From positions 1,656,960-1,720,959 of the forward strand of contig ML679961.1 of the NCBI GenBank assembly GCA_007922225.1: a stretch of 64,000 nt of DNA, read 5' to 3'. Both the position numbers and the translations under genes were made by a program. Source of the DNA: Emydura subglobosa (Eukaryota; Chordata; Testudines; Chelidae). Below are positions 12,300-24,415 of this stretch, one piece after another; the stretch's first letter is position 1, and every line of letters starts with the position of its first letter. The notes below the pieces were generated by a model that saw only the letters and a program-made list of their open reading frames with translations, searched no databases and was not told where the DNA came from.

Positions 12300-12850
12300 A
12301 CCACTACAAACCATGATTGGCGGAGACCCCATCCTGCAAGAAAACTTTAATGAACCGCCTCTTCTTGCCTTCGAACATCCCCCCAGCCTCTTCATGCTCA
12401 TCAGCAGAACAATCCCCACAGTTCAGGACGCACCAGCTCAAACCAGCATCAGACCCTGCCAGAACAACGACGCAGACATATCTCCACTGCTACAATGACC
12501 AGTGCTCTGCCAACACATCTTTCAAGACCCATGGATCCTACACATGCCTATCACAACACAACCAGTGCACGGAATGTCCCAATGACAACTAGGCGAGTGA
12601 CACCAGACAATCACCATGCTCTCAAATGAACTCACAGAGGAAAATGATACAAGACAAAAACACCACCTCACCCGAGGATGAACACTTCTCACTGATCGAT
12701 CCCTCTCTATCTGACCTACCAGCCCTCAACCTCAAAGGAAACCTGCAAACACCTTCAAAAGACAGGCCTGGGAGCTTAAATTCATGACTCTGTTAGACAC
12801 TGAAAATCATGGACTGACACTGGATTTATGGCTTATTACAACGACTTGTA
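12300..12850 (+). pseudogene. Penelope-like GIY-YIG endonuclease remnant
   Basis: In Penelope-like elements the GIY-YIG nuclease sits C-terminal to the reverse transcriptase and nicks the target. The order of recognisable pieces here is: a short linker (RPCQNNDADISPLLQ), TCLSQHNQCTECPNDN, a stop (TAG at about 12590), then SDTRQSPCSQMNSQRKMIQD and a stretch equivalent to GEHFS...HSISDL. The catalytic arginine environment (TRQS...) is still visible, but the tyrosine-containing start of the nuclease and the normal YVGET stretch are replaced or deleted. At least one stop and several frame changes show it is dead. Frames at 12313-12498 and 12317-12592 are pieces of it. Confidence 0.72.
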
Positions 12851-13059
12851 ACCCACTAACAACCCCTCTAGGAGCCACTTCTTCCCCACCTCCTCCTTTT
12901 CACCCCATGACTGGAAGGGCATTAAGTGGCCATTTCACCTTGAACAGTCCCTTGAAATATGTGTCAACTACTCATCCTGAACAATCTGTCCCACCTTGTG
13001 TTTTGCTGTGATATTCGCAGTATCTTTCCCAGACCTGAAGAAGAGCTCTTTGTGGATCA

Positions 13060-13165
13060 AAAGTTTGTCCCTCTCACCAAGAGAAGTTGGTCCAATGAAA
13101 GATATTGCCTCACTCACCTTGTCTTACTAATATTCTGGGACTGACATGGCTGCAGAAACTCTGTC
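13060..13165 (-). repeat. Inverted terminal repeat arm, right (Penelope-like element)
   Basis: Plus-strand text CTCTCACCAAGAGAAGTTGG then TCCAATGAAAGATATTGCCT is the diverged complement of the left arm. It is preceded by CCTGAAGAAGAGCTCTTTGT. The right arm continues some 40 bp beyond the clear match. Confidence 0.75.
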
Positions 13166-13170
13166 TGGGA

Positions 13171-15695
13171 TCTGACAGCCAAGATCTGTTCTTCGTGACA
13201 CTTCCATCACTCCATGGCAGATGTCTGCGGCCAGAACTGAGCTCAGAGTTTTGTTGGTGTGTGCAGCAGAATGATCCCATTCACACTCCCAGGACCTATT
13301 AGGTCTATTGTCCTAACAGGGAAAGTGGTAAGACTTGTTTTTGGCCATTAAAGTAATCAGGTCTAATTTTTAATAGACAGAGGGAGCAGACCTGTTTGGT
13401 CAGGAAGGTGCCATTTTTATAATGTCACTTTATGCACCTGACCTCACTTTAATGCACTCTTGGCTATCTATGTGGGTGATGTTTCTGTCTCCCTTCATGA
13501 GGATATAAACAATAAATGTCACAGAAATATAATAGGACTGCTGATAACATTTGCAGATGACGCCAAGAGTAGCAGAGTGAGCTGGACAGAAGGGGACAGC
13601 TTGACTCTAGCCACTGGGAGAGGCAGAAAGACGAAGGACACATAATTGCACACACGCACACGCATCTCTCGCTGTGGGACGCAGGACTGCAGGGATTCTG
13701 TATCGGGAGTGTCCTGCAGCAGGTGAACTACGGGGGAGGAAAACTCGAGGATTTACAATGGGTAGGATCCAAGGCTCCAAATGCACAGACAACTTTCAGA
13801 GAAGGCCAATAGAATGTATACCATTGACTTCAATAGGGCCAGCATTTCACCCAGTGTCCGAGGATGCAAATGAAGAGCCTGCAATGTGACCACAGCCAGG
13901 GATCTGTGGGAGGGCCAGCAGGACTTCTGCGCTAGCACACGTCACAAGGTGAGCTCCCCTCTTAACGTGGCGTCAGCTGAAAGTAGATACAATGTCCGCC
14001 CTTCCACTCAAGGCAAGCCCAGACGTTCCTGATCCACACGAGGGCAGCGGCAGGCCCTGTCAGCCACCCGTTCACACAGCCAGAGCAATCATCTCACACC
14101 AGGGATATCCCAGGGGCAGCCCTGAGGGCAAAGGAAGAGCCATGGGAAAGCCAGGATAGAACTCAGCTGTCCTGACGCTTGGGCTCTCCTCTAGGCCATT
14201 TCCCTCCTTCCCAGCAGATTGATTTGCTGCAAAGACCCCGTCTTCCACCAGCACAGATGGAAGATCCTGAGTCAAGGATCGGGGAAGGCAGCAGAGTTCT
14301 TCCACAGAGTGCAGCTCCTGCAAAGACCTCACCTACAGCCCAGGATCAGGTCCTCAGCTGGTGTCAATGATCATAACGCCGCTGGCTGAAATCGAGCTGG
14401 GACCGTTTACACCAGCTGAGGGGCTGGACTCCGCATTCTGAAATCATATTAGCTCTTCCCTGAATGATCAGCTCAGAGGTCAGTCTGTCAGTCCCAGAGG
14501 GCAAGAGGGGGAGTGAACTGAATGCCAATCTGAGTGGCAAGTCATGCCGAAACCTTCAGAGATGGGATCACCAGGGAGGCAGAACTGAAGCTAAAGCAAC
14601 TGAAAGCAGTGTGAAGGCGTTACTGGATACTAGCACACCTGTTGAAATGAGGGTTAAGAGATGGCAGTATCAGTATTTTCTAGTTATGGGCTACAGATCT
14701 CTCTGCTACATGGACTAGGATCTGGGACGATAAGTGACTGCTCCCTGAAATCACGGTGTGGCTATTACACGATTTTCAGTGCGAAGGCTGTGATCAAAGA
14801 TTGCCATTGCTCTTGCCTCTGCAAACAGATCAGTGCTGAGAAAATGGAGATGTCTTGCCATGCCCACAAAGGAAGGAGCGATGAGTATGTGGGGTGGATG
14901 TGCAAACCAGATTCTTCTGCATTATATTTCGTTCACTTTACGAAGGAAATTTCTCAGTTGAAGTGGTGCTATGGAAGTAGATTACCAGCCCCTTTCCATT
15001 ATCAGACCCCATTTTCAGTTGCCAAACTTGACCCATTCGGACTGCGGTTTTCCTTATTGGGTGTCTGACTCAGGCTGCATTTTGTTTTTGGAAAAGGAAA
15101 AATGATTTATCTGGATGTGAGAACCTTTTTCTCTCAAAAAGATTTAGCAAAACAAATGCAAAAGAATGTTAAAAATTTTAACAGAACTTCTCATTGTGCT
15201 TTTGTGAGAGCCACCGTGTTTGCTTTGTCACAGCATGGCAAAACTTAACCTTAACCTCTTGGATCTAGTAAGTCCAGAAAAAGGAAAAGAAACCAGATAA
15301 ACTATATTTAGACTCATATGAGCACATGCTGGACTCTTGAAATGGACTGGGACATTCAACAGCAGAATGGGACACAGGAGTTTGTCAGATATATTGCAAC
15401 CTTTGAGTTTTATGTTCAGCAAACAATTAATGGAACAAGTTGCAATAACATTGTACTCAGGCCTCCATGGTGCTAGGTGTTGCCCACACAGAAACATACT
15501 CACAAGACCCATTGCCTTCAATGAGATCTTTAGGTAGAAATTTAGCACAAGAATGGCATTTTCCTTTTATATCGCCTGCTATTCAGCTTATTGTTAAGTT
15601 GCCTTTTCTGCTTGTGAGTGTGTTGGTTCGGGTTTTCATCACATTTCTTGCACGGATTTTATGGAAAAGGGAACTTCTGCATTGCTTCAAATGTA
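13171..15695. other. Mostly unassigned sequence
   Basis: No gene is established. A stretch at 13800-13860 carries the phrase CCATTGACTTCAATAGGGCC, which resembles a dispersed sauropsid repeat motif. The frame at 13460-13645 contains TFADDAK, but the surrounding residues do not clearly align with a reverse transcriptase. The 135-codon frame at 14661-15068 has no recognisable motif. Confidence 0.4.
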
Positions 15696-15696
15696 C

Positions 15697-16110
15697 TTTC
15701 AACAACATTAATCTATGGAGATTCCAGTCAGCTTTCAGATCCAGTCACAGGCATCAGCAGTTCTCAGCTTCCTGTCTGACAGGAGCATGAACTCTGCAGT
15801 AATCGGCCTGGATTTGTCAGCTCTTTTTGACACAGTCAGCCATGGGACTAGAAATGTTGAGGTCCTTGTACATATTCTCAGAGGCTCTAGTCAGCCTTTT
15901 GCTGAATCACCGTTTTCAGTGTGCTGCCATAACTACCACACTGTGCACTGGCCTAAGAGACACATTCACTGGACTTGGGCCTGGCTCCAGATCCCATTGT
16001 TCTCGCCAGTGTGGAGGCGTTCCTTCAGTTCTGTTTTTAATCACTGCAGAATCTGATTTCATTGTTAACATGCGAATGTCTGTCTGATTCCTTGAAAATA
16101 CTTCCCACCC
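15697..16110 (+). mobile_element. L2/CR1-clade LINE reverse transcriptase relic
   Basis: The plus strand (frame from 15715) encodes a segment with FQSAFRSSHRHQQF, equivalent to the QxGFRxxHST motif. Next come AVIGLDLSALFDTVSHG (motif A with the LDLSxxFDTVxH signature) and, after a frame change, GGVPSVLFLITAE (a remnant of motif B, [13 protein letters not shown]). This order is diagnostic of the L2/CR1 clade. Motif C is not visible. The 107-, 113- and 86-codon frames in this interval are parts of the same relic. Confidence 0.7.
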
Positions 16111-16469
16111 TCCCGGATGGCTGTTGTGGTGTCATGCACACTGTAATAGTCTTTCTGAAAGAAAGAGATCTCCTTCATTCGTTAGTCACTAGCGCTGGGT
16201 AATTTTACTTTCCTCCGCACCTTTCAGCTTCTTGATGAGAAAGTTCAAATGACTTCTCTGAGCACAGTTCACTTTTATTTCAGAACTCAAATCCAAGGTC
16301 CTTTTATCTGACCTCTCAATTCAGAATGAATGCGTTATTAAGTACTTTCATTGGGTTGTCTGATTAAAATTTATGTGATCTTTTATGTATAATCTTACCT
16401 GAGGTGTCCATCGCTCAGAGATAGGTGCCCAGAGAGGTCTTTAAACTATAAATATAAGTGTGGTTTCAT

Positions 16470-16812
16470 TATATTGTCTAGTAAAGGCAGCGTGGGACGG
16501 TCAATAAGAAGCTGGGCTGAGGGGCCAGAGTACAGACATGGGGCCATAGGACCAAACCCAGTCTCTTGTATTTATCTTCTTTCTTTAGAAAGGAAGGACG
16601 ATCTTGTGGGTCAGTCGGAGCACCGTGCTCTGCTCCTAGGTCTTCCACTTCACCTGTCTGTGACTCTGTTTCTCCTCCCTCCCTCTCTCTGTCTGATTTA
16701 GACTCTAAGATCTTTAGGGCACCCTCTGAGTCTCTGCAGCGTGTAGCACAATGGGGCCCTGATCTCAGACGAGACCCGAAGTGCTACTGTAATACAGATA
16801 ATTAATACTACC
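16470..16812 (+). mobile_element. tRNA-SINE with the common 3' tail module
   Basis: A diverged tRNA-type head (GGCAGCGTGGGACGG...) is followed by a body with CACTTCACCTGTCTGTGACT. The tail is TTAGACTCTAAGATCTTTAG ... GTGTAGCACAATGGGGCCCT ... GTGCTACTGTAATACAGATA. The same tail, inverted, is at 2530-2670 and 46585-46830. Short frames at 16474-16805 are inside it and not genes. Confidence 0.7.
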
Positions 16813-18446
16813 GCTGCTATCTCCTCCAGTAGCCATTAGAGTGAAAGCAGCAGAGCAGAAAGAAACTCCAGCTTGTCATTCACGCTAGTCCCAGAAGGAG
16901 CTGCACACTATGTTGATGTACAGTCACTGGTGGATTATCTGCAGACATCCCCGGAAGGCAGAATAACTATTTTTTCTGATTCCCTAAACTCGTACAGAGC
17001 TGGTTGTAATGACGATTCACAATTCATGAATGGATTCCTCTGTATACTCAGCATCCTGGAAGTTGCAGGTTGCCCAGGAGAGATCAGTAAGACATGTTGT
17101 GCCATGGCATTTGGACAGAGCTAGAATAAGAAAATTTCACACAGTAAATTTGATCTTGGTGCTATTATTTGGAAATAAACGCATTGCCCTGGTTGAGCAC
17201 CGCACTGCATTCTCACTAAAATACTTACTCTGGAAGAGACACATTTTGTTCTGATTTACATTCCATTGAATCCACAGACTCCGATGGAATTGCTCAAGGT
17301 ACAAGTTAGGGCAGAATTTAGCCTAAAGTATGGACATATGTGAGCGCTCATACCCAGGTAAAATCCAGTGTCAGCCCACTCCTTGGAATTAATACCATCT
17401 GGTGAAACATGGAGTTGTTGCTTGTGCTGTGATGTTACTAAGGCAGGAAAGACCATCAGCCTTGATCTGTGACTGCAAAAAGTAGAGCTCAGAGGCGGGG
17501 CTAGCCCACGGGGGGCGGGGAGACCCTAAGCAGGAATATCTCCCTCCCAACACACAATACAAAGCGAATAGGGGGCCCCCTTGAGCTGCTCGGGGCCTTA
17601 AGCAATTGCTTAGTCTGGTCATGCCTCGCACTGGCTCTAGTGTAGCTCCAGCAGTGACACCACAGAATTGCTCAGGGGGGAGCGCTGTGCTTTGTCGTTA
17701 AAAATCTAGGGCATGGCTCCATTTTCAAAGGCACTGAGCAGCCACAGCTCCTACTGAAATTAACTGTAAAAAGGTTGACCACTGCTCTTATAGCTCAGAT
17801 AGCCATTATCAATGGCCCGCACTCGACCCCACATCTCTCCAGTCCAGTCTTTTAACCCCAAACTCATCCTTCCTTCCTGCACACGCCCCAATGACAGAAG
17901 GCATTTGCACAGATAGGGTACCGTGAAAAGCAGCTAATTAGGAAGGCCCTAAAACTGACACACCTCCCAAAATGCATTCACATGAACATTCCTAATGACG
18001 TTTCTTGATGTGATTCATAAACAGTTAACTGGACTTTGAATGAAAAGCCTATTGAAAGAAGATAAGAAAGAAGATAAAAAATGTGGAAAGAAGATAATCC
18101 ATTAAAGAATCATCATGTTTTCCACAGCTTCCTCTTCCTTTTCTAATAGATGAAGGGTAGCACAGAATAACATAGACTGATTTATAACTTTGAAACATAA
18201 AATGAAGACTTGTTAACGGCAATTTTAAAAGCTTTGATAGCTATATTTTTAATTATAAATTGATGGGTAGCGAATGAGTGCAGATGAGGTAACACTTAGG
18301 CCAGCTCCTTGCTGGCATAGATGTGGTTTTGCCAATTCTTATTTTACATAAAATTGCTAACCTGCTTAAAATGTTATTGCTGCCAGAATAAAGATAATAT
18401 TGTGTTGGAAGGTGTAAGTAAAATATACACAAACATTTAATGATAA
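16813..18446. other. Mostly unassigned; repeat-like patch at 17480-17640
   Basis: No gene is recognised. The patch 17480-17640 (GAGGCGGGGCTAGCCCACGG ... GGGCCTTAAGCAATTGCTTA) differs in composition from its flanks and resembles a dispersed turtle repeat, but I cannot name the family. Confidence 0.35.
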
Positions 18447-18955
18447 ATGAAACCCTCCTTTCTCTGGGAAGACCCGGGGCAAGGTGATCCAGAAACTGCC
18501 AACCAAGCAGGAAAAATGCAGAAGTTGGGTAATTGAAGGTTGCATAATGTACCGGTTACCTAAAATCCAAAGGGTTGATGTGCTAAAAGCTGATTGGATA
18601 AAGAGGCAGTAATCTGTAAGGTAGAAATGTAGAAAAGACCTAAGTGAACATGGGCCCAAAAGGCCTGAGCAGAAACTGAAGAATGGGACTGAAGGACCAG
18701 ACCAAGGGATTAGAGAAGATGGTGACTGACTATCATGGAAGGTGAAAGAGCTTCCCAGTGCCCCAGAACCTGGGAACTTGGTCCCATTTACCAATTCTGT
18801 CTTGACTTTTATTATTTGTCTGGCGCAGATGTCTTTCCAGACAAAATAAGGGACAATAAGCCTGAAATTGTATAAATAAAAGCAAAAATGGATTGCACCT
18901 AAATTGGGTCGACTTGTGACTTGGTTGCCCAACTTTTTATCCCCAGATCTTTGCA
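18447..18955 (+). mobile_element. Solo LTR-like block (tentative), plus strand
   Basis: A possible TG start at 18447-18448 (TGAAACCCTC) is followed by roughly 420 bp and then a combined TATA/polyadenylation element, TATAAATAAA, at 18871-18880. A U5-like segment ends near CCCCAGATCTTTGCA. That combined signal is typical of some betaretrovirus-like LTRs. The 196-codon minus-strand frame at 18366-18956 lies antisense to the block and has no motifs, so it is treated as spurious. Target duplications are not visible. Confidence 0.42.
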
Positions 18956-20374
18956 AACCTCCTTCCTAAGAATGCCGTAAGACTATTGCAATACTATCTG
19001 AAAAGGAAGGCGCTAGCCTCCAGGCTTTTACATATACCACCCACCTCCAGTCATATCAGACGTGAGAAAAGCAACTGTCCATTAGAAGGACAGGAAGTGT
19101 GGCTTATGCAAGGTTCACAACTACATTTTTTTTTCAGAATGAATTTTAAAATGAGTTCTAAGTGCCCTGTGGAGAATAATTTACAAATTGAAAAATGTGC
19201 TACTCTCCATATTGTATAATGAGCTGCTTTCCTCAAGTGGCTCCTGACAGGCAGCATTGCTAGCTGCAGTCGATGCATTGATATTCGTGATTTTGAAAGC
19301 ACTCCCAGTTTAGCTGTCAGGGTCGATGTGAGACGGCTTTAACCAGTAAGCGCATGGGCTCTATGTCCAGGTGCCAAGCCACTTGACATGTGCGACTCAC
19401 CTGAAATGAAGCAATTATCCCCTCTTATCGTCCTCACCCAGCTCTGGATTCTGTACCGGTTTGGCACCCATGAATTTGCTGTTATTCCTTCCTCACTGCT
19501 GACATCCTGAATGCAAACTTTAAGTGAGGGTAGAAATGCAGACTCCTTTCTGGAAGTTACATATTGCTATTCACCGCAGAGTTGTACGTGCAAGAGTGTA
19601 TTCATTTAGCCTGAGCTGCGGTTTAGAAGCAAGCTACTCAGAGAGAGCTCTGTCTGAAACTGCTTGCTGTATTGCCAGCCATGTCACACTCCCTCACGTC
19701 CTCTTGTTAACAAGGTGTGGAGGTGCACACAGTCCCTTCTCTAACCTCTGAAACTGCCCCGGTCCAGAGAACCACAATGGACTATAAATATACGAAGGCA
19801 CTTTGGACTGAAAACACTCTAAGCCAAGCCCGCCTTCCCCTGACTTTTCCTGTACACAGACAGCAGTGGCTTGACGGCAAGACATTGCACTGCACTGCAT
19901 TGGCCTGCACCTGTGAAAGCCTGAGTACCGCTTGTGGAATGCCTCAAGCTGTTGTGAGCTAAGGGTTTTCAGTCTCCTGTGGGATCAGGGCCCGAGACAG
20001 CAGTTCCGAGCTAGCAGTGTATTTCTTCCTACCATGACTTCAGCAGTCATCTTCTGTTGTGCGGCTGGTGGAAGGGAAATGTTCTGAAGAAATAACCAGG
20101 ATGCAGGCTTCTCCTGTCGTCGGAGGCGTCTCCCCTCTGTTTGTTCAGGCAGTACACAGTCTTGGGTTCTCATTCATCCTGGACACCCAGATGGCAAAAA
20201 GAGTGAGAATTACTTGCCAGGTACTCTTGCCTATTCCTTTCAGATGCAAATATAGCCGCCGGGCCTCTGAGTCCATCACCTGCGGGCTGCACTGTGATAA
20301 CGACGCAATCATAAAACTGGGGCCTCGAGAAGTCTTCCAGTCTGCCCCCCCTGCACTCAAGGCAAGACCAAGCG
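18956..20374. other. Unassigned sequence
   Basis: No gene or repeat family is recognised. Overlapping short frames on both strands have no motifs. Confidence 0.4.
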
Positions 20375-20795
20375 TTAGCTAGACCATTCCTGACAAGTGT
20401 TTGTCTAACCTGCTCTTCCAAAGTCTCCAATGATGGAGATTTCACAGCCTCGCTAGGCAATTTATTCCAGTGCTGAACTACCCTGAAGGTTAGAAACTTT
20501 TCCCAACGTACAAACTATATCGCCCTGGCTGCAATTTAAGCCCATTGCTTCTTGTCTTATCCTCAGAACTTCAGGAGAACAATTTTTCTCCCTTCTCCTT
20601 GTAACAATATTCTATGTACTTGAAAGCTGTGATCTCCAGACCAAACAAACCTAGTTTTTTCAATCTTTCCTCCCAGCTCATGTTTTCTGGACCTTCTATC
20701 ACCTTTGTTGCTCTTCTCTGGACTCTCTCCAATTTGTCCTCATCTTTCCTGAAATGTGGCACCCAGAACGGGAGACAAGACTCCAGTTGTACCTA
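20375..20795 (-). mobile_element. Diverged CR1 3' half fragment
   Basis: The minus strand retains the C-terminal CR1 ORF2 text in pieces: [20 protein letters not shown], then LFGLEITAFKYIE, and a broken equivalent of LPSEAVKSPSLE. It is about 30% diverged by eye from the full CR1 at 48840-52955, so older. The CATAGAAT 3' terminus is missing. Confidence 0.85.
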
Positions 20796-22505
20796 GGGAT
20801 ACCTGTGGAGGCAGCGCAGGAATGCCAGCCTGTGCAGAAGGCAGCAAACACCCTCCTTGCCAAAGAACCGCTCGCACGGGACAATTCCCCACAGTGCCCT
20901 GCGCTGGCGCCAGCACAATTCTAGGGCCAAGTCAAGGGTCTGATGTGAATGGTCAAGAATATGCAGGGGCTGGCGCCTAGCTGCGTATGACGTTCCCTCC
21001 CCGTTCATGGCCCACGGAGACAACTCGAAAATGCAGCTGAGGTGAAACTCGGGGTAAAGAACTGAAGATAAAATACGTGACATGGAACATCGATCAGAGG
21101 AGGTGAAAGACCCCAGCAGGGGAGCTGCAATAACCAGAGCTCAGGAATTACAGCAGCCAACCCACCAATCAGGGTAATTACATGCTGTCCGGGCTGGGAG
21201 AACAGAGTCCATCGCGGGCATCTCTGCCTTCATTGCCTCAGGTACGTGACACTGGGGCCGGGAGCCCTAGAACTGACTTGGGCAGCTTGCAGGGATTCGG
21301 TCTGCCCCGAGCACCCTGTAAGAAAGAGAGAAAGAAAGATGAACGCCCAAGTAGAAACGAGTGCACCGTGTGGTGCCTTGGCATTCCCAGATGATCTGTA
21401 TTGAAAATCTCAGGTCAGAAATGAAACATTTGAAGCTTCGGTAGAACTCCCCATACAGGGGTGCCTGAGAGAGGAGAGGTCGCCCTGGGGACCCTCCGAT
21501 TGGCAGAATGAAGGGCGCCGAGCAGGGGGTAGCTGCACCCAGTACAGTCTCCCCAGTCCCTTCCCACTTGCTCCCAATGCAGTGAGATACCAGAGCATCT
21601 TCTCTTCGTGCCATGAGAGGGGTAGCATTAACAAGGGCACGGAGGGGAGGGGTGTGTGTGTGTGTGTGTGATCCATCATTACTGCCTGCCTTCGTCCTCT
21701 GCATGGTTATATTAGGGACTGAGACAATGTCATCCTGCATGCGCTTAGCATTGGAAAGCAACTGCACCCCTAGAAATGGGGAATGAGGGTTGGGAGGAGT
21801 GGCAGCCTGGAGAAGCTACCCCGGAGCAGTTCTGTGGCTGGACTCCAGGGCTCTCCAAAGGCATTTTCATGAGCACGAACAAGTTTTGTTTGTTAAAGCT
21901 AGCATAGTGAAAAGAAAAAAAACCCACACTTGAGACAAGAGTGATAGTAGAGCAGCCTGTGAGAGGCCCAAATATTGCCTGTGACTGAGGAAGTGTGTAC
22001 TTGGCGATAAAGCACGCCTTGAAGATAACACCCTGCACAGATAAATTGTGGAAGTTCACACTTTTCATTCTGTTGTTTCCTTTTCTTTGACAGCAGCCTC
22101 CAGAAGACGGAAGTGCAGTGATTTCTGCCGGGAAGCTTTGTGCACAGCCCAGGGAAGTGAAGGCTGCTTCCATTTATCAAACGTGCAATTTTCTCCCAAT
22201 TCACTTTGCGGAGAGTGTGTAAAATGAACATTTTTCCAAACCTGAGATCAGGCCTTCATCATCAACTCAAATTCCCTTAAAAGAAAACAACGCTGATCCA
22301 GCCACAGGGAAAATTACAGCACCATGGTGGAGCTACCGCACAGCACCAGGCTGGTCTCATGGTCACAGTATGTATGCCTTGATTGCTCCCAAAGATTTCC
22401 AAGCATTCAGGCACAGAGTTGCATTCTCGACACATATTTTTTCACTGTGTTGAGGGTATTGTTCAAAATTCCAGTGTCACATATGTTGATTCTGGACACT
22501 TCGTG
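20796..22505. other. Unassigned; (GT)n at 21651-21670
   Basis: GC-richer than the window average from 20800 to 21550, with a 20-bp GT run. The frames at 21267-21767 and 21745-22173 (minus) are uninterrupted but motif-free, and one is built on the CA/GT run. Confidence 0.4.
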
Positions 22506-22960
22506 ATCAGTGTGGATACCAGTGAGACACGGTACACCCAATTTGCAGATTGATAAGGTTTAATGTGCAAGGTTTTCTATAACTACACTAGTTAGATACA
22601 AAGCCTAAAATTAACTTCAATATCTCATACTCACTGAGCCTGGAGAGCTAAGCAGTCACTCTAAGCAGGCTGTGTACAGGAACGGCTTTCTTCAGGCACC
22701 CCTCCAGGGAGTCAGTGGATCCTCTGCTCCAACCGGCAGCATCTCCCGCAGAGTCAGGTGTTGATGGAGCACCCCCCTTCGTCTAAGTGGTGACTTCTTA
22801 TACCCTTCCTAAATAACCTTCACCTAATTATCTCTCTCTCATTATCATATATGCTAATTACCTCCATTGGGTTTCCACCCTTAACTACATTCCATTTTCA
22901 CCATGATAATTGGGGTCGTCAAAACAACAGCTGGTGATAGGAGGGGACGATAAAAATTAT
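22506..22960 (-). mobile_element. Solo LTR-like block, minus strand
   Basis: Read on the minus strand: AT-rich U3-like sequence, then a TATA element (GGTATAAGAAG, plus 22795-22806), about 230 bp of R/U5-like sequence, and an ATTAAA polyadenylation signal (plus 22559-22564). It ends in GGTGTACCGTGTCTCACTGG near 22530-22550. This order and spacing suit an endogenous retroviral LTR. No internal retroviral genes flank it, so a solo LTR is inferred. Confidence 0.5.
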
Positions 22961-24189
22961 GCCCCTTGGCAATAAAACAGTGTACCCCCAGACATTCAAG
23001 GATAACTTGTCATTCCCATCACCGTTATCTATGTGCAGCTGCAAGCCATACAGTATCTGTATTTTGTCTTGTTGTGTGCCATGGTATGCAGAAACTGAGA
23101 CATCTGCAAGGTTACTTAGAAGTCCTATTCATCTCTGCCAACTGGAAGATGTCATGCTACAGGGTTTGACTAGCCAAGGAAGCAAGCAACTGAAGCTATG
23201 CTAGGCCTGTAGCACAGTGGTCAAATTGCACTGGGCCTCCACCAACGTACATATGTCAAAAACCTTTTGGAAAAAATGGAATGAATGTAATTTAGAGAAT
23301 TTCTGCTTTGTAGGCCAGCCTGGAAAAATACATGACTGTAGCAATAGCGTAAGCACTGAGTTTAAGAATTACCAAGAGGCTTTGGCAGTATTCTAGAAAC
23401 CCACTTTATAGGTGATACTGAGGCGATTCTGCTCTTTGAGGCAGAAAAAAAAAACATTAGAAAGATCTTTGGCTGAAAAATATGTATTTATAAATGAATT
23501 TATAGAGTGCCTATCAGCAGTTCCACGGTGCCATGCAATAATAAACACAGACAATGATACGTTTTCAAGGAAAAACTGAAAGCAAAGGCAGAAGCATGTT
23601 CTGTGTGATAAAGTCAGGCAGGAGGGCTGCAAAAGGGTACTTTAGGGCAGGGATGTCAGCCCGAGAATGTCGAAGGCCCTTTTCCCTTCAGGCAGGTGCG
23701 AGGTGACTGCAGGTCAATTAGAGGCACCTGTGCCCAATTAAAGGCTCCTCCAGGCCTACCAAAATCCCACCTCTTCTAGCGAGAAGAGGGGTGAGACACA
23801 AGCTGCCAGAAGGCTTGTAGCAGTAGGAGAAGAGACTTCCCCACTATAGGAGACATTGCTTCTCTCCAGAAGGGGAGCAACAAAAGGAAAAAGAAAACCC
23901 AGGCACCAGCCTAGGGGAAGGGCTACTGCTTCCCCCCGAGGGCTGCACCACCATGCCTGCAGCCCCACCAAAGGAGCCAAGGCAAGGTGCTCTGCTGGGG
24001 CCGGGGCGTTTAGATGCATCACGCCCCCTCCGGGGGTCGGAGGAACCTTCCTCAGACCCAAGCCAAGACCCACCCCAAACACTCTAGGACAGAAATGCTG
24101 AGGAGAGAACCAAAAGACTCGTCCAGCATGGGAAAGATTTATCACAGGCCTGTCGTGCAAGGGAGACAGCCCTAGACCAGCAAGACTGA
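22961..24189. other. Unassigned; GC-rich patch 23640-24080
   Basis: No gene is recognised. The 23690-23760 text (AATTAGAGGCACCTGTGCCC) and the GC-rich stretch after it differ from the flanks and could be part of a Gypsy-type LTR leader, which I cannot prove. The 149-codon minus frame at 23756-24205 runs antisense over this patch. Confidence 0.35.
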
Positions 24190-24345
24190 GGGGGGGCTTT
24201 GCCACATCTGATTTTGAAAACTGTTTTCAGTAAAATTATCTGTTTTTGGCAAAAACATCCAGTTTTCTTTTTCCAGTTTTTCATTTCAAATAATTATTAT
24301 TTTGTGACAATTTTCATTTCCAACCATGTTTTGTGAAAACAATTT
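24190..24345. repeat. A/T-homopurine-rich dispersed repeat
   Basis: Carries the TTTTGGCAAAAACATCCAG / TTTTCATTTCCAACCATG style text also seen at 36325-36640, 38905-39400 and 46325-46545. These loci appear to be one non-coding repeat family. Confidence 0.4.
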
Positions 24346-24354
24346 AGTGACAAC

Positions 24355-24415
24355 ATGGCCTACAGGGGACTGGATTGGATGACTCAGGAGGTCCCTCCCA
24401 GGCCTAAGATAAAAA
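24355..24415 (+). mobile_element. CR1-type 3' tail fragment
   Basis: GGACTGGATTGGATGACTCA followed by GGAGGTCCCTCCCAGGCCTA is the characteristic last part of a CR1/L3-type 3' UTR. Only about 60 bp remains. Confidence 0.65.

Larger units (their letters stand above)
12140..13170 (+). mobile_element. Penelope-like retroelement remnant
   Basis: The interior (about 12480-12840) reads as a decayed Penelope-like GIY-YIG endonuclease. It has a Cys-rich lead-in (STATMTSALPTHLSRPMDPT in one frame, TCLSQHNQCTECPND in the next), then RQSPCSQMNSQRKMIQDKNT and a conserved tail region (LNLKGNLQTPSK). The ends carry inverted copies of one sequence: GGTGAGGCAGGATCTTTTAC at 12206-12225, and its diverged complement around 13080-13125. 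Penelope-like elements are known to carry such terminal repeats in direct or inverted form. No reverse transcriptase core is left. The limits are approximate. Confidence 0.8.

Noticed and set aside
13460..13645. TFADDAK motif in a 61-codon frame, a possible reverse transcriptase motif C
   Set aside because: The neighbouring residues do not show other reverse transcriptase motifs, and four residues are not enough. Not annotated as a LINE.
18366..18956. 196-codon minus frame
   Set aside because: It lies antisense to an LTR-like block with a TATAAATAAA element. It is hydrophobic-rich but shows no signal or family motif.
23756..24205. 149-codon minus frame
   Set aside because: A GC-rich patch produces long frames by chance. 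No motif was seen.
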